NCBI GenBank assembly: GCA_947472795.1
Contig: CANJBL010000018.1
Span: forward strand, 1-49,399
Reading direction: 5' to 3'
DNA from: Fidelibacterota bacterium
Lineage (GTDB): Bacteria; Pseudomonadota; Alphaproteobacteria; Rhodospirillales; Rhodospirillaceae
Length of the DNA: 49,399 nucleotides
Made by a program: the position numbers and the translations under genes. Below are positions 41,360-49,399 of this stretch, piece after piece; within the stretch, counting starts at the first letter, position 1; each line of letters begins with the position of its first letter. The notes below the pieces were generated by a model. That model was not told where the DNA came from and did no database searches. It worked only from the letters and a program-made list of their open reading frames with translations.

Positions 41360-41893
41360 TTACTTCTTCTTGCCTTCTTTGCGCAGGACGTGTTCGTCCG
41401 AATAGCGGATGCCTTTGCCCTTGTAAGGCTCGGGCTGCTTATAGGCGCGAATTTCCGCGGCCACCTGGCCAACCTTCTGGCGATCGGCGCCAGAGATTTC
41501 GATCTGCACCGGGGCCGGCGTCTTCACTTCAATGCCATCCGGCACGTTGTAGACGACGTCGTGCGACAGGCCGATGGAGAGGTTGAGCTTCTTTCCTTGT
41601 GCCTGCGCCTTGTAACCGACGCCCGTAATGTCGAGGACCTTCTTGTAGCCGGCGCTGACACCCTTCACCATGTTGTTGAGGGTGGCGCGCGTGGTTCCCC
41701 ACTGCGCGCGCGCGCGCTTGGTCTCGTTCTTCACCTTGACCCAGATCTTGCCGTCTTCGACGCTGGTCTCAATGTCGCTCGTGGTTTCGAGCTTCAACTC
41801 GCCCAGCTTGCCCTTCACGGTCAAGAGCCTGCCTGCCTGCGTAATCGTGACGCCGGCGGGAACGGGGACGGGATATTTACCAATGCGTGACAT
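41360..41893 (-). CDS. rplF: 50S ribosomal protein L6
   Basis: L6 lies near the sarcin-ricin loop and the factor-binding site. The 177-residue protein has the two related domains typical of L6 (about 1-80 and 82-177), starting [15 protein letters not shown] and including the C-terminal signature [14 protein letters not shown]. Length is normal. Confidence 0.98.
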   Translation of the reverse strand: MSRIGKYPVPVPAGVTITQAGRLLTVKGKLGELKLETTSDIETSVEDGKIWVKVKNETKRARAQWGTTRATLNNMVKGVSAGYKKVLDITGVGYKAQAQGKKLNLSIGLSHDVVYNVPDGIEVKTPAPVQIEISGADRQKVGQVAAEIRAYKQPEPYKGKGIRYSDEHVLRKEGKKK

Positions 41894-41916
41894 CGTAACT
41901 TTCCTTCACATCCCGC

Positions 41917-42315
41917 TTAGAATACCTGGCACAGCACTTCGCCGCCCACGTTCGCCTGACGCGCTTCGGAATCAGACATGACCCCGCGCGGCGTGGACAG
42001 GATAGAAATGCCTAAGCCGTTGTAGACCTTCTGCAGGTCCTTGATTTTCGCATAGACGCGCCGACCCGGCTTCGAGACGCGCTCGATCTTGTTAATGACC
42101 GGCGTGCCTTCGTTGTATTTCAGGTCAACGCGGATTTCTTCAATGCCTTCGCGCACGGCCATGCGTTCAAAGCCGCGAATATAGCCTTCGCGCTCGAGCA
42201 CCTTCAGGACGTTTTCGCGCAAGCCGGAAGCAGGAGTTGTGATCGTTGGCTTACCGGCCCGCTGACCGTTGCGGATACGGGTCAGCAAATCACCCACGGG
42301 ATCAGTTAATGACAC
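41917..42315 (-). CDS. rpsH: 30S ribosomal protein S8 (GTG start)
   Basis: S8 binds the central domain of 16S rRNA and in Escherichia coli represses the spc operon through the rplX-rplE region. The 132-residue protein starts with GTG at 42315 ([18 protein letters not shown]). It has the C-terminal signature [31 protein letters not shown] lies upstream. It is 12 bases downstream of rpsN. Confidence 0.98.
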   Translation of the reverse strand: MSLTDPVGDLLTRIRNGQRAGKPTITTPASGLRENVLKVLEREGYIRGFERMAVREGIEEIRVDLKYNEGTPVINKIERVSKPGRRVYAKIKDLQKVYNGLGISILSTPRGVMSDSEARQANVGGEVLCQVF

Positions 42316-42327
42316 GAGTCTCTCTCC

Positions 42328-42633
42328 TTACCAGCTCGACTTGACCATGCCGGGAATAAGCCCCTTGGAGGCGTATTCCCGCAGCTTATTACGAGCCATC
42401 TTGAATTTACGATATGTCGCACGCGGGCGACCGGTGAGTGCGCAACGATTGCGTTGGCGCACCTTCGAGGAATTGCGCGGAACCTGAGACAGCTTCACCA
42501 CGGCAGCGAAACGTTCTTCGTCGCCGGTGTCACGGTCCATAATGATGGCCTTCAGCTTCGCGCGCTTGCCGGCGGCCGACTTGGCCATGCGGCGGCGCTT
42601 GAGATCGCGTTCAACAGTGCTGGTTTTCGCCAT
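42328..42633 (-). CDS. rpsN: 30S ribosomal protein S14 (zinc-free type)
   Basis: S14 belongs to the 30S head. The 101-residue protein has the long form without the CxxC zinc pairs: RNRCALTGRPRATYRKFKMA has a single Cys. It ends REYASKGLIPGMVKSSW, a conserved tail. It is 17 bases downstream of rplE. Confidence 0.98.
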   Translation of the reverse strand: MAKTSTVERDLKRRRMAKSAAGKRAKLKAIIMDRDTGDEERFAAVVKLSQVPRNSSKVRQRNRCALTGRPRATYRKFKMARNKLREYASKGLIPGMVKSSW

Positions 42634-42650
42634 GGGGAACTCTTTCCTCG

Positions 42651-43190
42651 CTATTTCTGGAACGGCATTTGGAAACCTTCGAGAAGCGCCATGGCTTCAG
42701 CGTCGGTCTTTGCCGTCGTGCAGATCGTGATGTTCATGCCGCGGACCTTGTCGATCTTGTCGTAGTCGATCTCGGGGAACACCATCTGTTCCTTGAGGCC
42801 CATGTTGTAGTTGCCGGCGCCATCGAAGCTCTTCGCATTGAGGCCGCGGAAGTCGCGGATACGGGGCATTGCGATGGTGACCAGGCGGTCGAGGAATTCG
42901 TACATGCGCTCGGCGCGCAGCGTGACCGAACAGCCGACGATCTGATCCTCACGCAGCTTGAAGTTCGCGATAGCTTTGCGGGACTTCGTGATCACAGGCT
43001 TTTGGCCGGCGATGGCGGTGAGATTATCGACCGCGCCTTCGATCTTCTTCTTGTCCTGTGAAGCTTCGCCGACGCCCATGTTGATGACGATCTTGGTCAG
43101 CTTGGGGACAGCCATAACGTTCGCATAGCTGAACTTCTCGACCAGCTGCTTACGTACGACGTCGTTATAATGTGTTTTGAGACGCGCCAT
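42651..43190 (-). CDS. rplE: 50S ribosomal protein L5
   Basis: L5 binds 5S rRNA and contacts the P-site tRNA and the 30S head. The 179-residue protein starts [16 protein letters not shown] and has [20 protein letters not shown] and [20 protein letters not shown]. The closing [19 protein letters not shown] and FQMPFQK are typical. Length is normal. Confidence 0.98.
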   Translation of the reverse strand: MARLKTHYNDVVRKQLVEKFSYANVMAVPKLTKIVINMGVGEASQDKKKIEGAVDNLTAIAGQKPVITKSRKAIANFKLREDQIVGCSVTLRAERMYEFLDRLVTIAMPRIRDFRGLNAKSFDGAGNYNMGLKEQMVFPEIDYDKIDKVRGMNITICTTAKTDAEAMALLEGFQMPFQK

Positions 43191-43216
43191 TGCCGTAGTC
43201 CTTCTAGCCCCTGCTC

Positions 43217-43534
43217 TTAACCAATAACTTCGCCGGAGCGCTTCGCAACGCGCACCTTTGAGCCGTCCTTCATGACCTTGAAACCGATGCGGGTCGGCTT
43301 CTTGTCTTTCGGATCGATGTGAGAAACGTTCGAGACGTGGATCGGCAGTTCTTTCTCAACGATGCCGCCCTGCGCCGTCGCGCTCTGGCGCTGGTGGCGC
43401 TTGGCCACATTGACGCCCTGCACAACAACACGGTTCTCGGTGGGAATCGCACGCAGCACGGAACCCTGCTTGCCCTTATCGCGGCCAGTCAGAACGACGA
43501 CGGTGTCGCCCTTCTTGATTTTCATACCAGCCAT
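43217..43534 (-). CDS. rplX: 50S ribosomal protein L24
   Basis: L24 is an assembly initiator at the exit-tunnel rim. The 105-residue protein has an N-terminal KOW motif ([19 protein letters not shown]) and [18 protein letters not shown]. Its ATG overlaps the rplN stop by one base (TAATG), so the two are translationally coupled. Confidence 0.98.
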   Translation of the reverse strand: MAGMKIKKGDTVVVLTGRDKGKQGSVLRAIPTENRVVVQGVNVAKRHQRQSATAQGGIVEKELPIHVSNVSHIDPKDKKPTRIGFKVMKDGSKVRVAKRSGEVIG

Positions 43535-43902
43535 TAGAGGACCTCCGGCGCGAGCGAAACGATCTTCATGAATTTCTTGCCGCGCAGTTCGCGAGTCACC
43601 GGTCCGAAGATGCGGGTGCCGATGGGTTCGCCCTGCTTGTTGATGAGCACGGCGGCGTTGTGGTCGAAGCGGATGGCGGTGCCATCCTGGCGGCGCAATT
43701 CCTTCGCGGTGCGGACGATGACGGCGCGATGCACGTCACCCTTCTTCACGCGGCCGCGGGGAATGGCATCCTTCACCGAAACGACGATGACGTCGCCGAT
43801 GGCAGCGAAACGGCGCTTGGAACCGCCGAGGACCTTGATGCACATCACGCGCTTAGCGCCTGAGTTGTCGGCAACGTCCAAATTGGTCTGCATCTGAATC
43901 AT
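43534..43902 (-). CDS. rplN: 50S ribosomal protein L14
   Basis: L14 forms intersubunit bridges with 16S helix 14 and is the docking site of the silencing factor RsfS. The 122-residue protein starts [20 protein letters not shown]. It has [22 protein letters not shown] and the ending REKF-type ([18 protein letters not shown]). Its stop overlaps the rplX start by one base. Confidence 0.98.
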   Translation of the reverse strand: MIQMQTNLDVADNSGAKRVMCIKVLGGSKRRFAAIGDVIVVSVKDAIPRGRVKKGDVHRAVIVRTAKELRRQDGTAIRFDHNAAVLINKQGEPIGTRIFGPVTRELRGKKFMKIVSLAPEVL

Positions 43903-43938
43903 GACTATGCGTCCTTATGAATCCGGGGAGTGAGCGAC

Positions 43939-44178
43939 TTAGTTCGCTTTTTCCAGGATCAGCTCCCATTTCTTCGTCTTGGAGATCGGGGCGCATTCGC
44001 GGATGCGAACCACGTCACCAATCTTGGCAGTGTTGTTTTCATCATGCGCCGCGAACTTCTTGGAACGGCGGATGAACTTCTTATAGATCGGGTGCATCAT
44101 GCGGCGTTCGACACGGACCGTGATGGTCTTGTTGCCCTTGTCGCTAACGACGACACCCTGGAGAATTCGCTTCGGCAT
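43939..44178 (-). CDS. rpsQ: 30S ribosomal protein S17
   Basis: S17 is a primary 16S-binding OB-fold protein of the 30S body. The 79-residue protein starts [19 protein letters not shown] and contains [16 protein letters not shown] and [14 protein letters not shown], the family signature. It lies 21 bases after rpmC. Confidence 0.98.
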   Translation of the reverse strand: MPKRILQGVVVSDKGNKTITVRVERRMMHPIYKKFIRRSKKFAAHDENNTAKIGDVVRIRECAPISKTKKWELILEKAN

Positions 44179-44199
44179 ATGACTGTCCTCTTCCCTGCT

Positions 44200-44400
44200 T
44201 TACGCTGCCGTGGTGCTGCGTTCGTGCAGGATGGTTTTGATTTGCGCGATCTCTTGACGCACGCGTCCGAACTGCGCGGTGTTGGTGAGCTGGCCGGAAG
44301 CCTTCTGGAAGCGCAGGTTGAACTGCTCTTTCTTCAGCTCGCCGAGGCGGCCTTCCAATTCTTCGTTCTTCTGGGCGCGAAGGTCTGTTGCTTTTGCCAT
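44200..44400 (-). CDS. rpmC: 50S ribosomal protein L29
   Basis: L29 is a two-helix protein at the tunnel exit, next to L23, and part of the docking site for trigger factor and SRP. The 66-residue protein has [20 protein letters not shown] and [16 protein letters not shown]. It lies 12 bases after rplP. Confidence 0.98.
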   Translation of the reverse strand: MAKATDLRAQKNEELEGRLGELKKEQFNLRFQKASGQLTNTAQFGRVRQEIAQIKTILHERSTTAA

Positions 44401-44412
44401 GACTTTAATTCC

Positions 44413-44835
44413 TTACAACGCACCGATACGGGCAACGAGCTTGGTCTTGATCGGCAGCTTGGCAGACGCCAGCGTGAAAGCTTCGCGCGCTGTCTCACGT
44501 GACACGCCGTCCACTTCAAACATGATGCGACCGGGCTTAATGCGGCAGACCCAAAACTCGGGTGTGCCTTTACCTTTACCCTGACGCACTTCGGCGGGCT
44601 TCTTGGACACCGGCACATCGGGGAAAATACGGATCCAGACGCGGCCCTGACGCTTCATGAAGCGTGTGAGCGCGCGGCGGGCCGCTTCGATCTGGCGCGA
44701 CGTGACGCGCTCAGGTTCGAGGGCTTTCAAGCCGTAAGAGCCGAAGTTCAACGAAAAGCCGCCTTTGGCGTGTCCGTGAATGCGGCCCTTGAAGGCCTTC
44801 CGGTACTTGGTTCGTTTCGGTTGCAGCATTGACAT
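44413..44835 (-). CDS. rplP: 50S ribosomal protein L16
   Basis: L16 organises the A-site tRNA elbow region and the peptidyl transferase surroundings. The 140-residue protein reads [19 protein letters not shown] after two extra residues (an ATG at 44829 would give the usual start). It has [16 protein letters not shown] and [13 protein letters not shown]. The Arg hydroxylated in Escherichia coli L16 lies in the segment [17 protein letters not shown]. Confidence 0.98.
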   Translation of the reverse strand: MSMLQPKRTKYRKAFKGRIHGHAKGGFSLNFGSYGLKALEPERVTSRQIEAARRALTRFMKRQGRVWIRIFPDVPVSKKPAEVRQGKGKGTPEFWVCRIKPGRIMFEVDGVSRETAREAFTLASAKLPIKTKLVARIGAL

Positions 44836-44887
44836 TTTAGTCTATCCGTTTTCCATCACAGCGCTCTCGCGAGCGCCCGATCATTCT

Positions 44888-45592
44888 TTACTGTGGGCGT
44901 GCGCCGCTCTGGTTCGTGGTGCCGCCCTGCTCCGCAGCGCGCTTGTCCTGCGCCATGGGATCGTGCTCAAGAATTTCGCCTTTGAAGATCCAGACCTTCA
45001 CGCCGCAAGTGCCGTAGGTGGTGAAAGCAGTGCTTTCGCCGTAATCAACATCGGCGCGCAGCGTGTGCAGGGGCACGCGACCTTCGCGGTACCATTCCAC
45101 GCGGGCGATTTCGGCGCCGCCGAGGCGGCCGGCGCAGGTGATACGAATGCCTTCGGCGCCGAGACGCATGGCAGCCTGCACGGCGCGCTTCATGGCGCGG
45201 CGGAAAGCCACGCGACGCTCGAGCTGCTGTGCGATGTTTTCAGCAACGAGATAAGCATCGATTTCAGGCTTGCGGATTTCAACGATGTTCAGATGAACCT
45301 CGTTGCCCGTCATCTTCTGCAGTTCCTTGCGGATGACTTCGATATCCGCGCCCTTCTTGCCGATGACGACGCCGGGACGAGCGGTATGAATGGTCACGCG
45401 TGCCTTCTTCGCCGGGCGCTCGATGATCACACGCGACACACCGGCCTGCATCAGGCGCTTCTTCAGGTAGTCGCGGATCTTGATGTCTTCATGCAGCAGC
45501 TGAGAATAGGTGCCGCGGCTTGCGTACCAACGGGAGTCCCAGGTGCGGTTGATGCCAAGACGCAGGCCAATCGGATTTACTTTCTGACCCAT
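44888..45592 (-). CDS. rpsC: 30S ribosomal protein S3
   Basis: S3 lines the mRNA entry tunnel and takes part in mRNA unwinding. The 234-residue protein has an N-terminal KH domain with the GxxG loop in [17 protein letters not shown]. The C-terminal domain includes [41 protein letters not shown] (given here only as the region near residues 135-180). Its ATG overlaps the rplV stop by one base. Confidence 0.98.
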   Translation of the reverse strand: MGQKVNPIGLRLGINRTWDSRWYASRGTYSQLLHEDIKIRDYLKKRLMQAGVSRVIIERPAKKARVTIHTARPGVVIGKKGADIEVIRKELQKMTGNEVHLNIVEIRKPEIDAYLVAENIAQQLERRVAFRRAMKRAVQAAMRLGAEGIRITCAGRLGGAEIARVEWYREGRVPLHTLRADVDYGESTAFTTYGTCGVKVWIFKGEILEHDPMAQDKRAAEQGGTTNQSGARPQ

Positions 45593-45972
45593 TAGGCGGT
45601 CTCCCTCTTCTCACGAACAATGATCGTGAGATTGCTGAACGGTTTGGCGATCGCGCCGGCACGGCCACGCGCGCGCGCATGGAAACGTTTCATCAGCAAC
45701 GACTTGCCGACATAAGCTTCGGCGACGATGAGCTGGTCCACATCAAGCTGGTGGTTGTTCTCGGCGTTCGCGATGGCGGACTCGAGCACCGTCTTCACTT
45801 CCACCGCGATGCGGCGCGGTGAGAACGACAGGGCAGCGAGAGCTGCTTCGGCGGTCTTGCCGCGGATGAGCTGCGCCAGAAGGTTCAGCTTGCGCGGGCT
45901 GACGCGCATGGAGCTCGAGAATGCCCGGGCTTCTGTATCGCCGACGCGGCGCGGAGCGCTTTTCTTGCTCAT
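45592..45972 (-). CDS. rplV: 50S ribosomal protein L22
   Basis: L22 sends a long beta-hairpin into the exit tunnel, where it senses nascent chains and affects macrolide response. The 126-residue protein has [20 protein letters not shown], then [20 protein letters not shown] and the hairpin region [20 protein letters not shown]. It lies 3 bases downstream of rpsS. Confidence 0.98.
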   Translation of the reverse strand: MSKKSAPRRVGDTEARAFSSSMRVSPRKLNLLAQLIRGKTAEAALAALSFSPRRIAVEVKTVLESAIANAENNHQLDVDQLIVAEAYVGKSLLMKRFHARARGRAGAIAKPFSNLTIIVREKRETA

Positions 45973-45975
45973 GAC

Positions 45976-46275
45976 TTAGTCCCTCTTCGCAGGCGCAGAC
46001 GGCGCCGCTTTCTTGTCGCCGGCGGTGTGGCCGTGGAACATGCGCGTCGGGGCAAATTCACCGAACTTGTGACCGATCATGTTCTCGGTGATCAACACCG
46101 GCACATGCTTGTGGCCGTTGTGGACACCAAAAGTCAGCCCCACAAACTGGGGAAGAATGGTCGAACGCCGTGACCAGGTCTTGATCACATCGTTGCGTCC
46201 CGAGGACCGCACAGTTTCCGCCTTTTTGAGGAGGTAACCGTCGACAAAGGGACCTTTCCATACTGAACGAGGCAC
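45976..46275 (-). CDS. rpsS: 30S ribosomal protein S19 (GTG start)
   Basis: S19 sits in the 30S head with S13 and contacts the A-site finger. The 99-residue protein starts with GTG at 46275 ([20 protein letters not shown]) and has the signature [30 protein letters not shown] (about residues 43-72). The tail is about seven residues longer than usual ([12 protein letters not shown]). Confidence 0.98.
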   Translation of the reverse strand: MPRSVWKGPFVDGYLLKKAETVRSSGRNDVIKTWSRRSTILPQFVGLTFGVHNGHKHVPVLITENMIGHKFGEFAPTRMFHGHTAGDKKAAPSAPAKRD

Positions 46276-46314
46276 GTTCGATCTCCGTTTTAAATTTCTG
46301 CCTTAACCTTGCGC

Positions 46315-47151
46315 TTAAGCTTTCTTCGCCAAATGGCGGCTGCGCATGATCAAATTCTGAGTCTTCTTATTCGTACGGGTACGCTTACCCTTCGTCGGCT
46401 TGCCCCACGGCGTGACCGGATGACGGCCACCCGAGGTCTTACCTTCACCACCACCCAACGGGTGATCGACGGGGTTCATGGAGACACCGCGGTTATGCGG
46501 CTTGAAGCCCATCCAACGCATACGGCCCGCTTTGCCGTAATTGATGTTCTGGTTATCCGGGTTAGACACGGCACCGACGGTGGCAACGCACTCGGCCCGC
46601 ACCAGGCGAACTTCGCCCGAGGACAGACGCAACTGGGCGTAACCAGAGTCCTTACCGATGAGCTGAGCGTAGCAACCGGCGGAACGAGCGATCTGACCGC
46701 CGCGGCCAAGCTTGATCTCGACGTTATGAACAATGGTGCCAACCGGCATGTTCTTCAGCGGCAGCGTATTGCCCGGCTTAATGTCGGCGCTGTCGGAAGC
46801 GACAATCTTGTCGCCGGCCTTCAGGCGCTGCGGGGCCAGGATGTAGCTGAGCTCGCCGTCTTCGTACTTCACGAGCGCGATGAACGCGGTGCGGTACGGA
46901 TCATATTCCAAACGTTCGACGGTCGCGGTCATGTCGCGCTTCTTGCGCTTGAAGTCCACGAGGCGATAACGACGCTTGTGACCACCACCCATGAAGCGGC
47001 TGGTGATGCGGCCCTGGTTATTACGGCCGCCGGTCGACTTCATACCTTCGGTCAATTCCTTGACCGGCTTGCCCTTGTGCAAGTCACTCCGGTCGATAAG
47101 AACCGTGCCGCGCAGGGACGGCGTTACCGGTGAGAATGTTTTAAGCGCCAT
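46315..47151 (-). CDS. rplB: 50S ribosomal protein L2
   Basis: L2 is needed for subunit association and peptidyl transferase activity. The 278-residue protein contains [36 protein letters not shown] and the C-terminal [20 protein letters not shown] with the conserved histidine. The basic end is [20 protein letters not shown]. It lies 3 bases downstream of rplW. Confidence 0.98.
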   Translation of the reverse strand: MALKTFSPVTPSLRGTVLIDRSDLHKGKPVKELTEGMKSTGGRNNQGRITSRFMGGGHKRRYRLVDFKRKKRDMTATVERLEYDPYRTAFIALVKYEDGELSYILAPQRLKAGDKIVASDSADIKPGNTLPLKNMPVGTIVHNVEIKLGRGGQIARSAGCYAQLIGKDSGYAQLRLSSGEVRLVRAECVATVGAVSNPDNQNINYGKAGRMRWMGFKPHNRGVSMNPVDHPLGGGEGKTSGGRHPVTPWGKPTKGKRTRTNKKTQNLIMRSRHLAKKA

Positions 47152-47154
47152 GAC

Positions 47155-47526
47155 TTAGAGCCCCGTCGTCACATCGATGGACTGGCCAGCGGCCAGCGTC
47201 ACAATGGCTTTCTTGAAATCGTTGCGGCGGCCCGGACGGCCACGGAAACGCTTGTTCTTGCCCTTGGTGATGAGCGTGTTGACGCGCGTGACGCTGACTT
47301 TGAACAGCGTCTCGATGGCCAACTTGATCTCGGGCTTGGTGGCCGTGAGCGGCACTTTGAACATGACCTGATTGTGCTCAGAAGCCAGAGTGGCCTTTTC
47401 AGTGATCATCGGCGCCAGAACAAAGTCATAGAGCGCGGGATCAATGGCACCACCGGCAGCGGGCTTCGCGACCTTCTTGGCCTTCGCCTTGGCAGGCTTC
47501 TTGGCTTTTTCTGCTGCGGGGCTCAT
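47155..47526 (-). CDS. rplW: 50S ribosomal protein L23 with Lys/Ala-rich N-terminal extension
   Basis: L23 is the main chaperone and SRP docking protein at the tunnel exit. The 123-residue protein has an added Lys/Ala/Pro tail of about 25 residues at its start and then the core: [35 protein letters not shown] and the loop [18 protein letters not shown]. Its ATG overlaps the rplD stop by 4 bases. Confidence 0.97.
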   Translation of the reverse strand: MSPAAEKAKKPAKAKAKKVAKPAAGGAIDPALYDFVLAPMITEKATLASEHNQVMFKVPLTATKPEIKLAIETLFKVSVTRVNTLITKGKNKRFRGRPGRRNDFKKAIVTLAAGQSIDVTTGL

Positions 47527-48143
47527 TTCAGGCGCTCCTCAAGCTTCTCGACTGCGGCTTTGGTGAGCACGAGCGTGTCACGGCGCAGGATGTCGTACAC
47601 ATTGGCGCCCTGACTCGGCAGGACGTCGATGCCCTTGATGTTGCGAGCGGCGAGAGCGAATGCTTCGTTGACTTCGGCGCCATCGATGATGAGCGCGTTG
47701 GTCCAGCCAAGCTTCTGGAGGCTCTTCACGAGGTCCTTGGTCTTGCCCTTTTTGCTCTCGACGGTGTCGAGGATGACGAGCTTGCCGTCCTTCGCTTTCG
47801 AGGAGAGCGCGCTCTTCAGGCCGAGCACGCGGATCTTCTTCGGCAGGCTGTGAGCATGACTGCGCACGACCGGGCCAAAGATCACGCCGCCGCCACGCAT
47901 CTGGGCGGAACGCATGGAGCCCTGACGGGCGCCGCCGGTTCCCTTCTGCTTGAACGGCTTCTTGGTGGTGCCGCTGACTTCGCTGATGACCTTCACTTTA
48001 TGAGTGCCGGCCTGACGCTTGGCGAGCTGCCAGCGCACGACGCGGTGCAGGATGTCGCCACGCACTTCGGCGCCAAACACGCCGTCGGCAACATCGAGCG
48101 AACCAACGCTCTTCTTATCGAGATTGATGACGTCCAATTTCAT
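47523..48143 (-). CDS. rplD: 50S ribosomal protein L4
   Basis: L4 reaches the exit tunnel constriction and in Escherichia coli also controls the S10 operon. The 206-residue protein has the extended loop [20 protein letters not shown], followed by RGGGVIFGP. The globular domain ends with [19 protein letters not shown]. It overlaps rplW by 4 bases and starts 5 bases after rplC. Confidence 0.98.
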   Translation of the reverse strand: MKLDVINLDKKSVGSLDVADGVFGAEVRGDILHRVVRWQLAKRQAGTHKVKVISEVSGTTKKPFKQKGTGGARQGSMRSAQMRGGGVIFGPVVRSHAHSLPKKIRVLGLKSALSSKAKDGKLVILDTVESKKGKTKDLVKSLQKLGWTNALIIDGAEVNEAFALAARNIKGIDVLPSQGANVYDILRRDTLVLTKAAVEKLEERLK

Positions 48144-48148
48144 GGCCG

Positions 48149-48832
48149 TTAGTCCTTCTTGGCCTTCAGACCCGCCGGCTTCGGCGCGTCCTTCGGCAGA
48201 GTCTGTTTCACGGCGTCGCGCACGAGCACATAACCGCCCGGATTGCCCGGCACCGCGCCCTTGATGAAGATGAAGCCCTTGGCATCATCGACGGAGACGA
48301 CCACCAGGTTCTGCACGGTGACGCGCTCATCACCCAGGTGACCGGCCATCTTCTTGCCTTTGAACGTACGGCCTGGATCCTGGCGCTGACCGGTCGAACC
48401 GTGAGAACGGTGCGAGACCGACACGCCGTGGGAGGCTTCCAAACCACCGAAGTTCCAGCGCTTCATGGCGCCGGCGAAACCCTTACCGACCGTGGTGCCG
48501 GTGACATCGACATACTGGCCAGCCAGAAAGTGCGAAGGCACCAACTCGGCGCCGACGTCGATCATGTTGTCGGCACCAACGCGGAATTCCACGAGCTTAC
48601 GCTTGGGCTCAACATTGGCCTTGGCGTAATGACCCTTCAGCGCGCGGTTGACGCGCTTGGCTTTGCGCGTACCGATGCCGAGCTGAACGGCGGTATAGCC
48701 GTCCTTCTCCTGGGTGCGCTGAGCAACAACCTGCACACCGTCCACCTTGAGCACGGTGACGGGCACGTGATTGCCCTCGGGCGTAAAGAGGCGGGTCATT
48801 CCCACCTTCTGAGCAACTAAACCGGAACGCAT
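48149..48832 (-). CDS. rplC: 50S ribosomal protein L3
   Basis: L3 is an early assembly protein near the peptidyl transferase centre. The 227-residue protein starts [20 protein letters not shown] at the ATG at 48832, with AAGGTGGG upstream (a GTG three codons earlier is less likely). The loop [20 protein letters not shown] contains the glutamine that PrmB methylates in other bacteria. The Lys-rich tail [10 protein letters not shown] is an extension. Confidence 0.98.
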   Translation of the reverse strand: MRSGLVAQKVGMTRLFTPEGNHVPVTVLKVDGVQVVAQRTQEKDGYTAVQLGIGTRKAKRVNRALKGHYAKANVEPKRKLVEFRVGADNMIDVGAELVPSHFLAGQYVDVTGTTVGKGFAGAMKRWNFGGLEASHGVSVSHRSHGSTGQRQDPGRTFKGKKMAGHLGDERVTVQNLVVVSVDDAKGFIFIKGAVPGNPGGYVLVRDAVKQTLPKDAPKPAGLKAKKD

Positions 48833-48859
48833 GTGTCCCACCTTACTTCTTCGTCTTTT

Positions 48860-49171
48860 TTAGAGCTTAATCTCAACATCAACGCCGGCCGCGAGGTCGA
48901 GCTTCATCAGCGCATCGACTGTCTGCGGCGTCGGATCGACAATGTCGAGCAGACGGCGATGTGTACGGATCTCGAATTGTTCGCGAGACTTCTTATCGAC
49001 GTGCGGCGAGCGGTTCACGGTGAACTTCTCAATGCGCGTCGGCAAAGGGATAGGGCCCCGCACCTGAGCGCCCGTGCGCTTAGCGGTGCTGACGATCTCC
49101 TTCGTGGATTGATCCAACACACGATGGTCGAACGCCTTCAGGCGGATGCGGATGTTTTGATTTTCGATCAT
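48860..49171 (-). CDS. rpsJ: 30S ribosomal protein S10
   Basis: S10 is a head protein of the 30S subunit and, as NusE, part of transcription antitermination complexes. The 103-residue protein begins [20 protein letters not shown] and contains the extended loop [20 protein letters not shown]. It is the first gene of the S10 cluster, separated from tuf by a terminator-like hairpin. Confidence 0.98.
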   Translation of the reverse strand: MIENQNIRIRLKAFDHRVLDQSTKEIVSTAKRTGAQVRGPIPLPTRIEKFTVNRSPHVDKKSREQFEIRTHRRLLDIVDPTPQTVDALMKLDLAAGVDVEIKL

Positions 49172-49183
49172 GGCCTAATACCT

Positions 49184-49228
49184 AAAAGTAAGCGGCGCCC
49201 GGAACTTTGTGACGGCTCTGGGCGCCGC
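49184..49228 (-). terminator. Hairpin terminator or attenuator between tuf and rpsJ
   Basis: GCGGCGCCC pairs perfectly with GGGCGCCGC (49228-49192, 9 pairs) across a 19-base loop, followed on the minus strand by TTACTTTTAGG. It starts 12 bases after the tuf stop. The U-tract is interrupted, so partial read-through into rpsJ is possible. Confidence 0.75.
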
Positions 49229-49240
49229 AATCTCACTCAA

Positions 49241-49399
49241 CTATTCAATAACTTTAGCCACCACGCCCGAACCGACGGTGCGGCCGCCTTCGCGAATGGC
49301 GAAGCGCAGGCCTTCGTCCATGGCGATCGGGGCGATCAGGTTAACCGTGAAGCCGATGTTATCGCCCGGCATCACCATTTCCGTGCCCGCCGGCAGCTC
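49241..49399 (-). CDS. tuf: Elongation factor Tu, C-terminal part (cut by window edge)
   Basis: The last 52 codons are present and in frame with the window edge. They read [20 protein letters not shown], then [20 protein letters not shown] and [12 protein letters not shown], the end of domain III. EF-Tu delivers aminoacyl-tRNA to the ribosome as a GTP complex. The position before rpsJ is the usual end of the str operon (rpsL-rpsG-fusA-tuf), which would lie to the right of the window. Confidence 0.97.
   Translation of the reverse strand, partial: ELPAGTEMVMPGDNIGFTVNLIAPIAMDEGLRFAIREGGRTVGSGVVAKVIE

Overview
The window is a high-GC alphaproteobacterial chromosome segment. The evidence is a MipZ-type division-plane ATPase, an ATP12 F1-ATPase assembly chaperone, an S10-spc-alpha ribosomal cluster without rpsD between rpsK and rpoA, adk directly after secY, and abundant intergenic palindromes of alphaproteobacterial type. 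I cannot name family or genus from sequence alone. Almost everything reads as vertically inherited core genome. The accessory-looking parts are an IS21-like end at the left edge, a small arsenic operon, and a repeat-rich stretch beside tRNA-Leu.

Layout, left to right. 1-148 is the left end of an IS21-family element running out of the window, next to a small secreted protein gene. 0.8-3.6 kb (minus) is clpS-clpA, the N-end-rule adaptor and its unfoldase. After a 519-base non-coding gap comes a D,D-carboxypeptidase with a SPOR domain (plus). 5.7-10.3 kb (minus) is galU-ugd-phosphomannomutase-glycosyltransferase, a sugar-nucleotide set for surface polysaccharide. 10.5-12.0 kb (minus) is a membrane-anchored J protein and mipZ. 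12.1-14.5 kb (plus) is an L-2-hydroxyglutarate-oxidase-like flavoprotein joined directly to a TM1410/GH114-like protein whose two half-barrels appear to be in swapped order. 14.8-18.2 kb (minus) holds a secreted NHL propeller, an HPt-like protein lacking the phospho-accepting histidine, and the MgtE magnesium channel. 18.4-19.9 kb (minus) is arsR-arsC-aquaporin. 20.0-21.5 kb is a MEDS-PAS-HWE histidine kinase without a visible partner.

21.5-22.4 kb carries palindromic repeats, tRNA-Leu(GAG) and a partial copy of its 3' end. 22.4-24.8 kb holds lipB, a RidA-family gene, acylphosphatase, yciB and a 42-residue very basic protein. 24.8-32.2 kb (minus) is a tightly coupled run degQ-rarA-rluC/D-gph-asmA-atp12, in which adjacent genes overlap by 4 bases (37 at the last junction). 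32.4-34.4 kb is a TonB-dependent receptor with a candidate palindromic operator.

34.6-49.4 kb (minus) is the ribosomal supercluster, read from the right as tuf-S10-L3-L4-L23-L2-S19-L22-S3-L16-L29-S17-L14-L24-L5-S14-S8-L6-L18-S5-L30-L15-secY-adk-S13-S11-rpoA-L17. It is broken by a hairpin terminator after tuf, a consensus sigma-70 promoter between adk and rpsM, paired hairpins before rpoA and two interspersed repeats between rpoA and rplQ. It ends in a strong terminator.

The observations I rate most worth checking are the apparently permuted TM1410/GH114 barrel, the pseudo-HPt protein, the tRNA-Leu 3' duplication zone, the internal alpha-operon promoter with a TTG-started rpsM, and the two families of interspersed palindromes. 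I did not find a CRISPR array, a prophage, or an obvious new defence system.
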